Shown piece after piece: positions 43,573-52,634 of a DNA stretch of 52,667 bases. The position numbers and the translations under genes were made by a program. The first letter of the stretch is position 1, and every line of letters begins with the position of its first letter. The notes below the pieces were generated by a model. That model was not told the DNA's origin and made no database searches. It was given only the letters and a program-made list of their open reading frames with translations. This DNA comes from CAYXVU01 sp964468725 (GTDB lineage Bacteria; Acidobacteriota; Blastocatellia; UBA7656), in the NCBI GenBank assembly GCA_964468725.1, contig CAYXVU010000008.1, forward strand, positions 1-52,667, read 5' to 3'.

Positions 43573-44934
43573 ATGTCGAAACGAATCTACACAGCGGACT
43601 GGGTATTGCCGGTCGCCTCGCCGCCGATTCGGGATGCTGCGGTAGCGATTGATGGCGACAAAATCGTTTTCGTCGGCTCGCGCAGCGAAGCCGAAACGCA
43701 TCCAGAACTCTTCGGCATCGAATGCCATTCGTTGGAGCAGGCGGCGATCTTGCCGGGACTGGTCAACGCCCATTGCCATCTGGAATTGACCGTGATGCGA
43801 GGCTTTTTGGAAGGCTTGCCTTTCCTGGAGTGGATTACGACGCTCACCCGCACACGCATCGAACGATTGACGGAGGCGGATTTACAAGCATCCGCTTTGC
43901 TCGGCGCTGCCGAAGCGATTCGCGCGGGCATCACCACAATAGCCGATACCGGAGACACCGACGCACCCTTCGATGCCCTGAGAAAGAGCGGGCTTCGCGG
44001 CATTGCTTACCGCGAAGTCTTCGGGCCGAATCCTGATGATGCCGCATCGCAACTGGCGGAGTTACAGGCAAAAGTTGAAGGGATGCGCGAGCGCGAAACC
44101 GAACGCGTCAAGGTCGGAGTCTCGCCGCACGCGCCGTATACGGTGGCGGGCGAATTGTTTCGCCAAGTCGCCAAGTATGCGACAACCGAATCGCTCGATC
44201 TCTGCATTCACACAGCAGAGTCGGAAGCCGAGCAGCAGTTGATGCTGGCGGGCGAAGGCGATTTTGCCGAGCGGTTTCGCCACCGCGGCCTCGATTGGCA
44301 AACGCCGGGCGTGACGACGATCAACTATTTCGACCGACTCGGCGTGCTCGCAGCCGAGCCGTTGCTGATTCATTGTGTGCGCGCTACCGATACAGAGATA
44401 GCTCTGCTTGCCAAACAGCGCGCACGCATTGTGCACTGTCCGAAATCGAATGCCAAACTCGGTCATGGCATCGCCCCGCTTACGCAACTGCTGGCAGCCG
44501 GTGTGGCGGTCGGAATGGGCAGCGATAGCGTCGCTTCGAACAACCGCTGTGACTTGTTGGAAGAAGCGCGATTTTGCGCCTTGTTGCATCGCGCAATGGC
44601 GAAAGAGTTCGCTACACCGACGGCGACCGATTTGATTCGCCTGCTGACGCTCGGAGGCGCGCAAGCCTTGCGACTGGATGACCGCATTGGTTCGCTGGAA
44701 GCAGGCAAGCAGGCGGATTTGATCGCGCTTGATCTGTCGGGCTTTCACAACCTGCCGGTCAACGATGTGGAATCGGCGATCATCTTTAGCGCCGCATCGG
44801 CGGATGTGCGACTGACTATGGTAGCCGGAGAGGTGCTCTACGATGGCGGCGAACTCAACACGATTGACGAAGCCGAGTTGCAACGCCAAATGGAAACTTG
44901 CCGACTGAGACTTTTCCCGCAGAAAGGGTCATAG
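43573..44934 (+). CDS. Amidohydrolase-family deaminase (MTA/SAH- or aminofutalosine-deaminase-like)
   Basis: A 453-residue metal-dependent hydrolase of the TRZ/ATZ branch. Metal ligands are H67 and H69 in GLVNAHCHLELTVMRGFLE, a later His in LDLCIHTAESEAEQQL and the Asp in VAVGMGSDSVASNN; the S-P-H-A-P motif (GVSPHAPYTV) marks the substrate region. This branch includes 5-methylthioadenosine/S-adenosylhomocysteine deaminase, aminodeoxyfutalosine deaminase of the alternative menaquinone route, and chlorohydrolases; the sequence alone does not decide among them. It ends with the usual composite beta domain (DDRIGSLEAGKQADLIALDL). The start codon follows a composite-repeat spacer, and no ribosome site is obvious. 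Confidence 0.85.
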   Translation: MSKRIYTADWVLPVASPPIRDAAVAIDGDKIVFVGSRSEAETHPELFGIECHSLEQAAILPGLVNAHCHLELTVMRGFLEGLPFLEWITTLTRTRIERLTEADLQASALLGAAEAIRAGITTIADTGDTDAPFDALRKSGLRGIAYREVFGPNPDDAASQLAELQAKVEGMRERETERVKVGVSPHAPYTVAGELFRQVAKYATTESLDLCIHTAESEAEQQLMLAGEGDFAERFRHRGLDWQTPGVTTINYFDRLGVLAAEPLLIHCVRATDTEIALLAKQRARIVHCPKSNAKLGHGIAPLTQLLAAGVAVGMGSDSVASNNRCDLLEEARFCALLHRAMAKEFATPTATDLIRLLTLGGAQALRLDDRIGSLEAGKQADLIALDLSGFHNLPVNDVESAIIFSAASADVRLTMVAGEVLYDGGELNTIDEAELQRQMETCRLRLFPQKGS

Positions 44935-45041
44935 GAATATGACGGGCAGAAATCTTTTGGAAGGCTCACGCTCAAAAGCGTGCTCAGGATGGTTGGCGAT
45001 TGATGTTGATTGGCGTGATTCGCGGACAGCCCAATCCGCCA

Positions 45042-47696
45042 TCAAACGACGCGCACGATGACGATGGTCATATCGTCATGTTGTTTGGCTCCGGCTGCGA
45101 AAGCGTCAGCGGCGCTGACCAGTCGTGCAATCGTCTCGGAGGCGCTCAGGCCGTTGCAGGTCTTGAGCGCTGCGATCAACTGCTCTTCGCCCCACTCTTC
45201 ATCTTCGGGGTTCATCGCTTCGCTGATGCCATCGGTAAACCCGATCAACACATCGCCGCGCTCCAACTTCACAGTCTCTTGCTGGTAGGGAAACCTCGGC
45301 AACAAGCCGACCACTGCGCCGCCGACTTCGAGCCGGATGATTTGCCACTCGCCTTCCGCGCGGCGCAAGATTATTGGCGCATTGTGTCCCGCATTGACAT
45401 AGGTCAACTCGTGCGTCTGTGCCTTGTATTCGGCATAGAAAAATGTCGCATAGCGATTCTCTGCCGAGGCATCATAGACCAGACGATTGACATTGCCCAT
45501 CAACTGCGCGAGGTTCTCTTGACCTTGAATCGCTTGTCCGCGCAGCGAGGCTTGCAGGCTGGCCATCAACAAAGCTGCCGCAATGCCTTTGCCGCTGACA
45601 TCGCCGATGGCGATGCCGAAACGATCATTGGGCAACAAGAGAAAGTCGTAGTAATCGCCCCCCACGCCGAGCGCCGGACGGCACGCGCCGCTGTAATCCA
45701 ACCCCGAAATCGTCGGCAGCTTTTGGGGAAACAAGCGCTCTTGTACTTCGCGGGCAATTTCGACTTCGCGGTTCAATCGCTCGCGCAGGGCGGCTTCGGC
45801 GGCGACCCGTTCAGTCAAATGCGAGTTTTCCAGCGCCAGCCCGGTCTGCGCCGCAACCGATTGCAACAAGCGCAGGTCGGAGTGCGAATAGGGCTCTTCG
45901 GAGCGTTTCGGGCTCAGGCTAATGAAGCCCGGCAGTCTGTCTTTGACTGCCAGCGGCAGTAAGAGTTGCGAGTCGAGATGCTTCAACGCTTCGCGTTCTG
46001 CTTCGATCTCCGGTTGTTTGTAGACCCACGATTCGGGGTCGTCGAAATAGACGCGCAACGGCTCGCTCTCTCTTTTCAAGCGCGCAACCGTCGCTGCGTC
46101 CGCCGCAAAGCTTACGGGCGGGCGGGATTCGTAACCGAGCGCATAAGCTGGACGATAGTCGCCATTCTCTTCCAGCATCACCGTCACGCGCGGCACATGC
46201 AACGATTCGGAGACGCGCCGCGCGACGGTTTCTAACAGCGGGTCGGTTTCGACCATCAAGCGAACCTCTTCGCTCAGCTCGCTGAGGATTTGCTCGGTAT
46301 TATACGCTTCGCGGAAGAATCGCCGGTCTACCCAATGGGCGACGCGATCACCGGCTCGTCTGAGGACGATGAGCAGCGCCACGCCAACACCGATGACGAT
46401 GATCGTTGCCAGCCAGTTGGCATCCGGGCGGGTCAGCAACCAGTAGCCGGATAGCAAAATGATGCCACTCAAAACCCAACGCAACGCCTGTACGCCGCTG
46501 CGCGCAAAGGCATACTGCACGCCTTGCCGGATCGCAACGCGCACGTCCATCGCACGTTGCACGACGATGACATAGGCCAACGTCAAGGGAAACAGACAGA
46601 GCAGTAGGAGGGCGATCAGTCCCGCCCATCCGGGCAGACTTTGCGCGGGCGGCTTGCCGGTAATCAGGCTAATGATGACCATCACAAAAGCGGGCGTCAG
46701 GCTCAAGTACGCGCCATAGAGCATGAACTTCAGGCGGCGACGTTCGTCGGGCGATTTCGTCGTGCCTCGTTTATAGCCGATGCAGGCAAAGAAACCGCCG
46801 AACGCCATCATACCGATGATGCGAAACACTACATCATACGGCCTGACCGCCTGTGCCAGCGGCGCGATGGCAGCGACAGCGTATTCCGAGCCGACGCGTA
46901 GAATGATATTCGTAAGGGTCGAAAACATGAGTGGCGCGATGATCAACCATTTCAACCATGGCCGACGGCGGTCGAGTGCCAACCGCTCGGGAAAATGAAT
47001 GCCGAACAGCAACATCCAGATCGGCGTTGTTCCCCAACAAAAGTATACGTAGACAATCGCTGCGACGCGCAACGCCCCTTTCCATGCCAAGGCATCGAAA
47101 GCGAGCGCGAGTTGCGAAAAGCAGAGCATTAAAGCGAGCAAAATCCACGCCAACCGATCCCACACCCGCACGGCTGCAACATAAAAACCGGCGACCATGC
47201 AGAAGACCGGCAGCAGCAAGGTCAAGAAGATGACAAAGACCCACGACGCAACATCCGGGTAGCGTTCAGGGCTGATGGCCGCTAATTCGACGGTGACAGT
47301 GCGGGGCTGCGACACTCCATCAGCAGATGGCGGCTCGACAGTTACGGTAATCGTGTCGCCGGGTCTTTTGTCGAACAGAATGTCAGCCAGCCGCGCGTTG
47401 CCGGTGTAAGGCTGACCTTCGACGTCGAGCAAACGGTCGCCTTTGCGAATGCCTGCCTGCTCGGCGGCGCTGGCGACGACGGTAATTTCATTACTAGCAA
47501 ATCGGGTGTCGAGCGGAAATTGCACTTGCTCGGACGGGCGCGCGAGGTACTCGATACGGCGTTGTATGAAGCGTCCTTGATAGGCCGCCGCAACGAGGAA
47601 GACGAGCGCAAGGAGGGCATAGAGGCTTTGTCGTTTCGTCATGTAGGTAAGCGAGCGGTCGAGCAACCTGCCGTAGTAGTCGCTTGATGATGGCAA
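45042..47696 (-). CDS. PDZ-7TM-GAF-SpoIIE (PP2C) signalling phosphatase
   Basis: An 884-residue membrane protein. After one helix (about 25-40) comes a PDZ-like domain at about 60-140 (ASAAEQAGIRKGDRLLDVEG), a block of some eight helices (about 148-455), a GAF domain at about 475-650 (VARRVSESLHVPRVTVML) and a SpoIIE/PP2C phosphatase domain at about 675-884. Catalytic metal motifs are present: GGDYYDFLLL, IGDVSGKGIAAALLMAS, VLIGFTDGISEAMN and the closing KQHDDMTIVIVRV. The domain is preceded by the usual EIAREVQERLFPQKLP linker. Such proteins dephosphorylate anti-anti-sigma factors in partner-switching pathways. The first 18 codons start at TTG; an internal ATG at 47642 is an equally possible start. 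It lies 3 bp after the selenoprotein stop. Confidence 0.9.
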   Translation of the reverse strand: MPSSSDYYGRLLDRSLTYMTKRQSLYALLALVFLVAAAYQGRFIQRRIEYLARPSEQVQFPLDTRFASNEITVVASAAEQAGIRKGDRLLDVEGQPYTGNARLADILFDKRPGDTITVTVEPPSADGVSQPRTVTVELAAISPERYPDVASWVFVIFLTLLLPVFCMVAGFYVAAVRVWDRLAWILLALMLCFSQLALAFDALAWKGALRVAAIVYVYFCWGTTPIWMLLFGIHFPERLALDRRRPWLKWLIIAPLMFSTLTNIILRVGSEYAVAAIAPLAQAVRPYDVVFRIIGMMAFGGFFACIGYKRGTTKSPDERRRLKFMLYGAYLSLTPAFVMVIISLITGKPPAQSLPGWAGLIALLLLCLFPLTLAYVIVVQRAMDVRVAIRQGVQYAFARSGVQALRWVLSGIILLSGYWLLTRPDANWLATIIVIGVGVALLIVLRRAGDRVAHWVDRRFFREAYNTEQILSELSEEVRLMVETDPLLETVARRVSESLHVPRVTVMLEENGDYRPAYALGYESRPPVSFAADAATVARLKRESEPLRVYFDDPESWVYKQPEIEAEREALKHLDSQLLLPLAVKDRLPGFISLSPKRSEEPYSHSDLRLLQSVAAQTGLALENSHLTERVAAEAALRERLNREVEIAREVQERLFPQKLPTISGLDYSGACRPALGVGGDYYDFLLLPNDRFGIAIGDVSGKGIAAALLMASLQASLRGQAIQGQENLAQLMGNVNRLVYDASAENRYATFFYAEYKAQTHELTYVNAGHNAPIILRRAEGEWQIIRLEVGGAVVGLLPRFPYQQETVKLERGDVLIGFTDGISEAMNPEDEEWGEEQLIAALKTCNGLSASETIARLVSAADAFAAGAKQHDDMTIVIVRVV

Positions 47697-47699
47697 CCG

Positions 47700-48230
47700 C
47701 TAGGGGCTGAGCAAGCGCGCCGCAATTTCACTGACCACCACATCGGCGCGCGCAGCGATTTGCTCCGGCGTTTGATCTTGAATCGGATGCGCGACGTAGA
47801 GCGCATCGAGATCGGCGCGACCGAGTTGGCTGGCTTGTGCGCGTGCGGCAGTCATAAATTCATGCGTGGCGACCGGTACAGTCGGAATCCCCAAAGTTTC
47901 CAATCGAGTCGAATCGTGCAAACTGCACGTTGTGCATGACCCTCAGTCGGCCAGCGCCTCGACCACCGCATCAACCTGCGCGCCGAGCAATGCGTCAATC
48001 ACGGCGGCGGGCGCCGGTTTAGTGAAGGTCGGTTTGACGGCGCGCACGACCCCGGCGACTTGATAGCGCTCTTTGAGCAAGGTTTCGAGGCGATCCAGAA
48101 AGATGCTGCCGCCGGGCTTGCTGATATCGAGCAAGCCGACAGTCTTTCCGGCAAGCGTGTCGAGTCGTGGCGCGCGGGTGTTGGCATCGCGCTGCGTTTC
48201 ATCGAACGGATTGACCAAAATTGTTGGCAT
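47700..48230 (-). CDS. UGSC-family selenoprotein (in-frame UGA read as selenocysteine)
   Basis: One gene of 176 residues, if the in-frame UGA at 47945-47943 is read as selenocysteine (residue 96). Upstream, ILVNPFDETQRDANTRAPRL runs in frame to DAVVEALAD. The UGA is next, and then G-S-C-T-T-C-S and LHDSTRLETLGIPTVPVATH continue without any break. The result, D-U-G-S-C-T-T-C, is exactly the motif that names the UGSC family, whose members carry Sec or Cys at that position. A hairpin fitting the bacterial SECIS lies 18 nt downstream. CAGGAG 8 bp before the ATG at 48230 supports the start. The family's role is not established; the motif and the redoxin neighbour suggest thiol/selenol redox chemistry. 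Read as two separate genes, both halves would lack sense. A nonsense pseudogene is the main alternative. Confidence 0.85.
47915..47945 (-). promoter_or_regulatory. UGA codon with candidate bacterial SECIS hairpin
   Basis: On the mRNA the UGA (47945-47943) is followed by the stem CGUGC-AGUUU-GCACG (47929-47915). The apical loop begins 18 nt after the UGA and its second base is G, both within the published bacterial SECIS consensus. A competing hairpin, UGCAC-AAC-GUGCA, overlaps it. Confidence 0.65.
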
Positions 48231-48258
48231 ATAAATTTCTCCTGACCAGCCAAGCCAC

Positions 48259-48658
48259 CTATTTTGGGGCGGCCTCGCCTGAATCGTTGCACACAACCTT
48301 CTGGTTGAAGAATCGCTCCACATCCGCGCGCCCCAAGGCATTCGCTGCAATGCTCAGAAACAAGGTGACGATCTCTTCGTTCGTGGCGTTCAATTGCGCC
48401 TCGTTGAGTAGGAGAAAGACTTCAGAAACGGCTGCTGCTATGCGTTTATTCCCATCAAGGGGCATGAGATTGAGCCAGATGATAGGCATAGGTTGCCGCG
48501 CATACGGGCAGGGCTGCCTGCTCATAGTAAGCGTGATTTTCAGTTGCTGCTAATGCCGACTCCAGCGCGCCTTCATCGCGCAATCCGGGCAAGCCGCCGA
48601 ATCGTTCGATTAGTCGTGCTTGGATTTCCAAAACCTCCTGTTTGCTCAGAAACCGCAC
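48259..48658 (-). pseudogene. Doc/Fic-type toxin disrupted at the catalytic motif
   Basis: Two frames together make one Doc (death-on-curing) protein of about 130 residues. The first half, RFLSKQEVLEIQARLIERFG to YAYHLAQSH (GTG start at 48658), is the standard Doc N-terminus. The second, DGNKRIAAAVSEVFLLLNEA to the end, continues in a different frame. The break falls inside the H-x-F-x-D-G-N-K-R active motif: only 7 bases separate the His and Asp codons instead of 9. A two-base deletion, or one-base insertion plus loss of one residue, is indicated. The toxin is therefore probably inactive, or there is an assembly error. It follows the AbrB-type antitoxin by 8 bp. Confidence 0.8.
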
Positions 48659-48666
48659 ACTGCTTC

Positions 48667-48906
48667 TTATTCAACTCCCTTCGCCAACTCTTCATAAGCG
48701 CCCTTTCGTCGGTCGAACACCTCTTCTATCACACTCTCGATTCGGCTGGTTTGCTCGACGCCGGGTAGAGGACGCACAATCAGCGCGCTTTCAACTACGG
48801 ACAGATCAATTTCGTCGCCGATCTTCAGCCTCATCTGATCGAGTAGCTCTTGTGACAATAGAATTGCCGCCGAGTCGCCCAACGAGGTAATTCGATTTCG
48901 TGACAT
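48667..48906 (-). CDS. AbrB/MazE-type antitoxin
   Basis: A 79-residue protein. The N-terminal half is a SpoVT/AbrB swapped-hairpin DNA-binding fold (MSRNRITSLGDSAAILLSQE then MRLKIGDEIDLSVVESALIV), and the rest is a helical, charged tail (SRIESVIEEVFDRRKGAYEE) expected to wrap the toxin. AAGGAGTGAGG directly before the ATG at 48906 supports this start; an ATG 24 bp upstream lacks a ribosome site. It is the first gene of a toxin-antitoxin pair with the disrupted Doc gene and would repress its own operon. The pair lies between the redoxin fusion gene and the selenoprotein gene, all on the same strand. Confidence 0.82.
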   Translation of the reverse strand: MSRNRITSLGDSAAILLSQELLDQMRLKIGDEIDLSVVESALIVRPLPGVEQTSRIESVIEEVFDRRKGAYEELAKGVE

Positions 48907-48966
48907 TGACCTCACTCCTTCGCCGCTCATTGTAGGGGATTGTCCGGCGAAGACAAAGGGGGCGAA

Positions 48967-50574
48967 TTACGATTCGGAACGGATCGGATAGGTGACCATT
49001 TGACTGCCACGCGGGCCGGTGACCCAACTGTTGACGACGGCTGAAAACTTTCCCGCTGTGCCGCCCGCGACCATGATTTTGAGCATCTGCGGATCGGGAA
49101 ATTTCAAATAGCACGGCTCGCCCTCAATCACCGCCTCTTTGTAGAACGACACCAGCGGCACGCCTTCGGCATAGACGTTTTCGAAATCGCGTTTGGGGAT
49201 GCCGGTATTGGCAAACAGCCATTCGCGTATCGTCTCTTTGGTGAAGCCGTCGCCCTGCAACGTCTTGACGTGTTCAGGGCAGAGCACGACGAGAGCTTCG
49301 ATACCGGCGCATTGGCGATAAGTCCATGCCGTCGCCAGTGCGCGGCTTAGGGCTTTCAGTATCTGTTTGCCATCCCGCGCATAATGTTCGCTGACGCCGC
49401 GCGGCGCTTCGGCGGCAAACAAAGTCACGGTGCTTTGACCGGGCGCAAAGCCCATTTCGACACTGAGCGGTGACCAGGGATTCTCTTCTTCGTTTTCGGC
49501 GATGCAATAAGAAAATTTGCCGGGATTACCAAGCGTGGACATATCAATCTCGCCCGCTCGCGCCCCACCGATGTTGGTCAGGATAAGTTGAAAGGCGCGC
49601 CCGACAGTCGAGTTTGCGCGCGCGACATTGCTCATCACATTGCCGCCGCTTGCAAAACCGAGTCGCTGGCGCACCTCGCCGTTGAGGATGATGAGCGGCG
49701 CAGCAAAGTGCGTCGTCGCCTGCGCGCCGTGCAGGTTGAACCGTTCATCGCTGGCCGCCTGCACCAGCGTTATCAAGACGCTCATCATCGCTGGCGCGCA
49801 ACCGGCCATCACAGCATTGGCGGCGATCTTTTCAACCGTCGCCGCGCCGTAATTGGGAGCCAAATAGGCGACGACTTCATCAGGCGCAAGCGCCGTCGCC
49901 GCCAGCATGCGTTCGACGCGCTCGATGGTCGGCGGAATGACCGGCAACGGGTCGGCCATCGGCAGGCGCATCATATAGTCGTAAGCGTCTTCATTATCGC
50001 CGAGTTCGATGCGCGATGCGCGATGCCCGCGTTTGGCATAAACATTGGGCGTCGCCGCGAGTTCGCCTTCGACAGGCGTTTCCAGATGGCGCGATGTGCA
50101 ACCGGGCTTCATTATCGGCGCGCCATCGTAGGCATCGGCAAGCGTGAAGGTTTGGCGTCCGGCAGCAACGAGAAGCGATGCGGCAATGGCGTTGAGTTCC
50201 TCTTTGTCGAAGCCGATTTCGGTGCGCGCGATCTTGCCATCGGCGTCAATCAGAAAGAGCGTCGGCACGGCTTGCGGGTCATATTGGCGCGAGACTGAGA
50301 GGTCTTGATCGAGCACGATAGGGAAGTTGATCGAGAGTTGCTCAATCAGTTCGCGCGTCGGTTGAGGGTCGTCTTGCGAGATACCGATGAGACTGACCGC
50401 CGCGCCATCAAGAGAGAGCGCCAGTTTATTGAGGTAGGGAAGCGTCAGATGGCAAGTTGGGCAATCGCTTTCGAAGAAGATGAGCAGGGATGGCCTGCCC
50501 GTTTCGAATCGTTGCCGCTCGCCACCGAGTTGCGCCAGTTCAAACGGCGGAGCCGAATCACCGATTTTCAGCAT
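48967..50574 (-). CDS. Redoxin fused to a UGSC-associated C-terminal domain
   Basis: A 535-residue cytosolic protein in two parts. Residues 1-165 are an AhpC/TSA-type thioredoxin fold with the active-site pair C38/C41 in FFESDCPTCHLTLPYLNK, followed by VPTLFLIDADGKIARTEIGF. Residues about 210-535 are a second domain of unknown reaction, beginning PLPVIPPTIERVERMLAAT, then ATVEKIAANAVMAGCAPAMM and PLIILNGEVRQRLGFASGGN. I associate this last domain with UGSC-family loci, from memory. The ATG at 50574 is set by AAGGAG and AAAGG upstream and by the domain start; a long frame beginning at 50919 overlaps the peptidase gene and is unlikely. The fusion suggests the redoxin donates or accepts electrons for a partner such as the selenoprotein 0.7 kb downstream. 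Confidence 0.82.
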   Translation of the reverse strand: MLKIGDSAPPFELAQLGGERQRFETGRPSLLIFFESDCPTCHLTLPYLNKLALSLDGAAVSLIGISQDDPQPTRELIEQLSINFPIVLDQDLSVSRQYDPQAVPTLFLIDADGKIARTEIGFDKEELNAIAASLLVAAGRQTFTLADAYDGAPIMKPGCTSRHLETPVEGELAATPNVYAKRGHRASRIELGDNEDAYDYMMRLPMADPLPVIPPTIERVERMLAATALAPDEVVAYLAPNYGAATVEKIAANAVMAGCAPAMMSVLITLVQAASDERFNLHGAQATTHFAAPLIILNGEVRQRLGFASGGNVMSNVARANSTVGRAFQLILTNIGGARAGEIDMSTLGNPGKFSYCIAENEEENPWSPLSVEMGFAPGQSTVTLFAAEAPRGVSEHYARDGKQILKALSRALATAWTYRQCAGIEALVVLCPEHVKTLQGDGFTKETIREWLFANTGIPKRDFENVYAEGVPLVSFYKEAVIEGEPCYLKFPDPQMLKIMVAGGTAGKFSAVVNSWVTGPRGSQMVTYPIRSES

Positions 50575-50630
50575 GGCAATAAGCCTTTCTCCTTGCCTCC
50601 CGGTAAAGAGGCGGCTACGGACTGCCAGAG

Positions 50631-52634
50631 TCACTGATTGGCTTCGGTAGCGTTCGGTTTTAGCAGTCGGTCGAACCATCCGAGCACGCGCTCGAATTGG
50701 TCTAAGCGATGCAAAGGTTCGCGCAGTCCATGCCCTTCGCGCGGGTAGCGCACGAAGACCGATTCGATGCCGCGCCGCCTCAGTCCCATAAACATCTCTT
50801 CGGCTTGTGTGATGTGAACGTCGTTGTCCAATTCGCCGTGAATGAAGAGCGTCGGCGTCTTGACGTTTTTGATGTAGCGCATCGGCGAATACTTCCACAG
50901 CAGTTCGTAGTTGTCCCACGGGAAGCCGTTAAATTCGACATGCACCAAATCTTGATAGAGCGAAGTTGCGTAAAAGCTAATCAGGTTGCTGACGCTGGCG
51001 CTCGCCACTGCCGCTTTGAAGCGCGTCGTCTGGGTGATGACCCAGTTGGTCATAAAGCCGCCGTAGCTGCCGCCCATCACCCCTAAACGACCGGCATCAA
51101 TCCAGCGGTTTCGCGCCAGCGCCGCGTCTACGCCTTTCATCAGGTCTTGATAATCACCGCCGCCCCAGTTGTTGATGCAGCCGTCGGAAAATTTCTGCCC
51201 GTAGCCACTTGACCCACGCGGGTTCACATACAAGACCGCGTAACCGCCCGCCGCATAGACTTGATTGGCATGGCTGAAGCCATAGCCGTACATGCCGTGC
51301 GGCCCGCCGTGAATGGTCAAGATCAGCGGATAGGTTTTGCCTTCCTGAAAGTTGAGCGGGCGCATCAACCAGCCTTCAATTTCCGCGCCATCGAAACTTT
51401 TGAAGCGCAGATTTTCGGGCTTGACCAGTTGCCATTCAGCGATCAGGTCTTGATTGATGTCGGTCAGTTGCCGCTTCTGCCCGTCGCCTGTCGCCGCCCA
51501 AATCTCCGCCGTCGCGGTCTCATCGCTGCGCGTGAAGGCGAAGCGACCCGCCGCAACGCTGAGCGAGCCAATCTGACAGGTATCATCAAAAAGAGGTTTG
51601 ACCTGTCCGCCGTCGCGCCCCACTGGATAGGTCAACGGTTTGCCCCGGTCGCCCGCCGTGACGTAGATCGTGCGGCTGTCGGCAGACCATGCAGGAGAAG
51701 AAGCGCGACGGTCGAAACTCGCGCTCACTTCGCGCCCTGCGCCGCCGTCCCGACTGATGACCCAGATGTGCGAATCTTCGGCGACGCTGTCAATCGTCGT
51801 CAGCGCGCGTTTGGTTGCCGCATACGCGATGAAGTTGCCGTCGGGCGACCATACCGGCGTAAACTCGACGCCGCGCGTGCTGGTCAAGCGGCGTTCGCGT
51901 CCGCTGCTTGGATCAATCGTGAAGATGTCATAGTTAAAATTTGCCTCCGGGTCGGCCTCTCGATTCGACAAGAAGACGATCTCATCGCCGCGCGGCGACC
52001 AATTGATGGAATGCTCGTCCGTCTCGCCGCGCGTCAACTGACGCATCTGACCTTCGGCCACCGTGACGACGAAGATATGCGAGCGCAGGTTGTCGGAAAA
52101 CGCTGTGCGCGATTTGTATTGCAAGCGCGTGATGACGCGCGGGTCTGTAGCCTCTGGCGTCGCGGGCTTTTCGGCGGCGACGAAGGCGAGATGGCGGCTA
52201 TCGGGCGACCAGCAGAATGACTCGCCCGCTTTCGAATGAAAGAAGTTGCTGCGCGGCCATTCGGCAAGCTGCTGCATCCGGCGGGTTGCGACTTCGATCA
52301 CCCATAGCGCCGATTGGCCGCCGCGCCCGGAGGCAAAGGCAATCATCCGGCCATCCGGCGACCAACGGGGGGTGGAGTCGCCGCCTTCGCCAGTCGTCAA
52401 TTGCACGGGCGCGCCTCCGCTTGTCGGAACCAGCCAGAGGTGAGAGGTTGAGCGATTACGGGCGCGGTCAGTCGTCGCAATCGTAAAGACGATCATCGCG
52501 CCATCGGGCGAGAGTTGCGCGCCGCCGACATCTTTGATGCGAAACAGATCATCCGGCGTGACCGCGCGTTTGGCCTGCGCGGCAGCGGTCAGAGCGAATA
52601 AGCAAGTAAACAACAGAGCGAGGCGTTTGGTCAT
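50631..52634 (-). CDS. S9-family prolyl-oligopeptidase-like secreted peptidase
   Basis: A 667-residue exported serine peptidase. Its signal peptide is RLALLFTCLFALTAAAQA. Residues about 25-390 form a PD40/TolB-type beta-propeller, with repeats such as LSPDGAMIVFTIATTD, SPDGRMIAFASGRGG, WSPDGNFIAYAATKRA and WSADSRTIYVTAGDRG that gate access to the active site. The alpha/beta-hydrolase domain follows at about 400-660, with the triad S523 in LGVMGGSYGGFMTNW, D603 in FIHGELDNDVHITQ and H635 in YPREGHGLREPLHR. Family members are dipeptidyl-peptidase-like or acylaminoacyl-peptidases that act on short peptides. The ATG at 52634 follows AGGAGAG. It begins the reverse-strand run that includes the redoxin and selenoprotein genes. 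Confidence 0.93.
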   Translation of the reverse strand: MTKRLALLFTCLFALTAAAQAKRAVTPDDLFRIKDVGGAQLSPDGAMIVFTIATTDRARNRSTSHLWLVPTSGGAPVQLTTGEGGDSTPRWSPDGRMIAFASGRGGQSALWVIEVATRRMQQLAEWPRSNFFHSKAGESFCWSPDSRHLAFVAAEKPATPEATDPRVITRLQYKSRTAFSDNLRSHIFVVTVAEGQMRQLTRGETDEHSINWSPRGDEIVFLSNREADPEANFNYDIFTIDPSSGRERRLTSTRGVEFTPVWSPDGNFIAYAATKRALTTIDSVAEDSHIWVISRDGGAGREVSASFDRRASSPAWSADSRTIYVTAGDRGKPLTYPVGRDGGQVKPLFDDTCQIGSLSVAAGRFAFTRSDETATAEIWAATGDGQKRQLTDINQDLIAEWQLVKPENLRFKSFDGAEIEGWLMRPLNFQEGKTYPLILTIHGGPHGMYGYGFSHANQVYAAGGYAVLYVNPRGSSGYGQKFSDGCINNWGGGDYQDLMKGVDAALARNRWIDAGRLGVMGGSYGGFMTNWVITQTTRFKAAVASASVSNLISFYATSLYQDLVHVEFNGFPWDNYELLWKYSPMRYIKNVKTPTLFIHGELDNDVHITQAEEMFMGLRRRGIESVFVRYPREGHGLREPLHRLDQFERVLGWFDRLLKPNATEANQ

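Noticed and set aside
45000..45962. Forward 320-codon frame opposite the SpoIIE phosphatase
   Set aside because: The reverse-strand PP2C domain is unmistakable. The forward product has no recognisable domain and is His/Arg/Gln-rich.
47700..48350. Two separate short genes, 47700-47921 and 47943-48350
   Set aside because: They are in one frame divided only by the UGA in the UGSC motif, and the downstream part would begin at a TTG with no ribosome site. The joined selenoprotein explains both.
50575..50919. 115-residue N-terminal extension of the redoxin fusion protein
   Set aside because: It overlaps the end of the peptidase gene, is Arg-rich without conserved pattern, and a ribosome site precedes the internal ATG at 50574.
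51261..52220. Forward 319-codon frame opposite the S9 peptidase
   Set aside because: It is a shadow of the propeller repeats, rich in Arg/Ala, with no domain or ribosome site.
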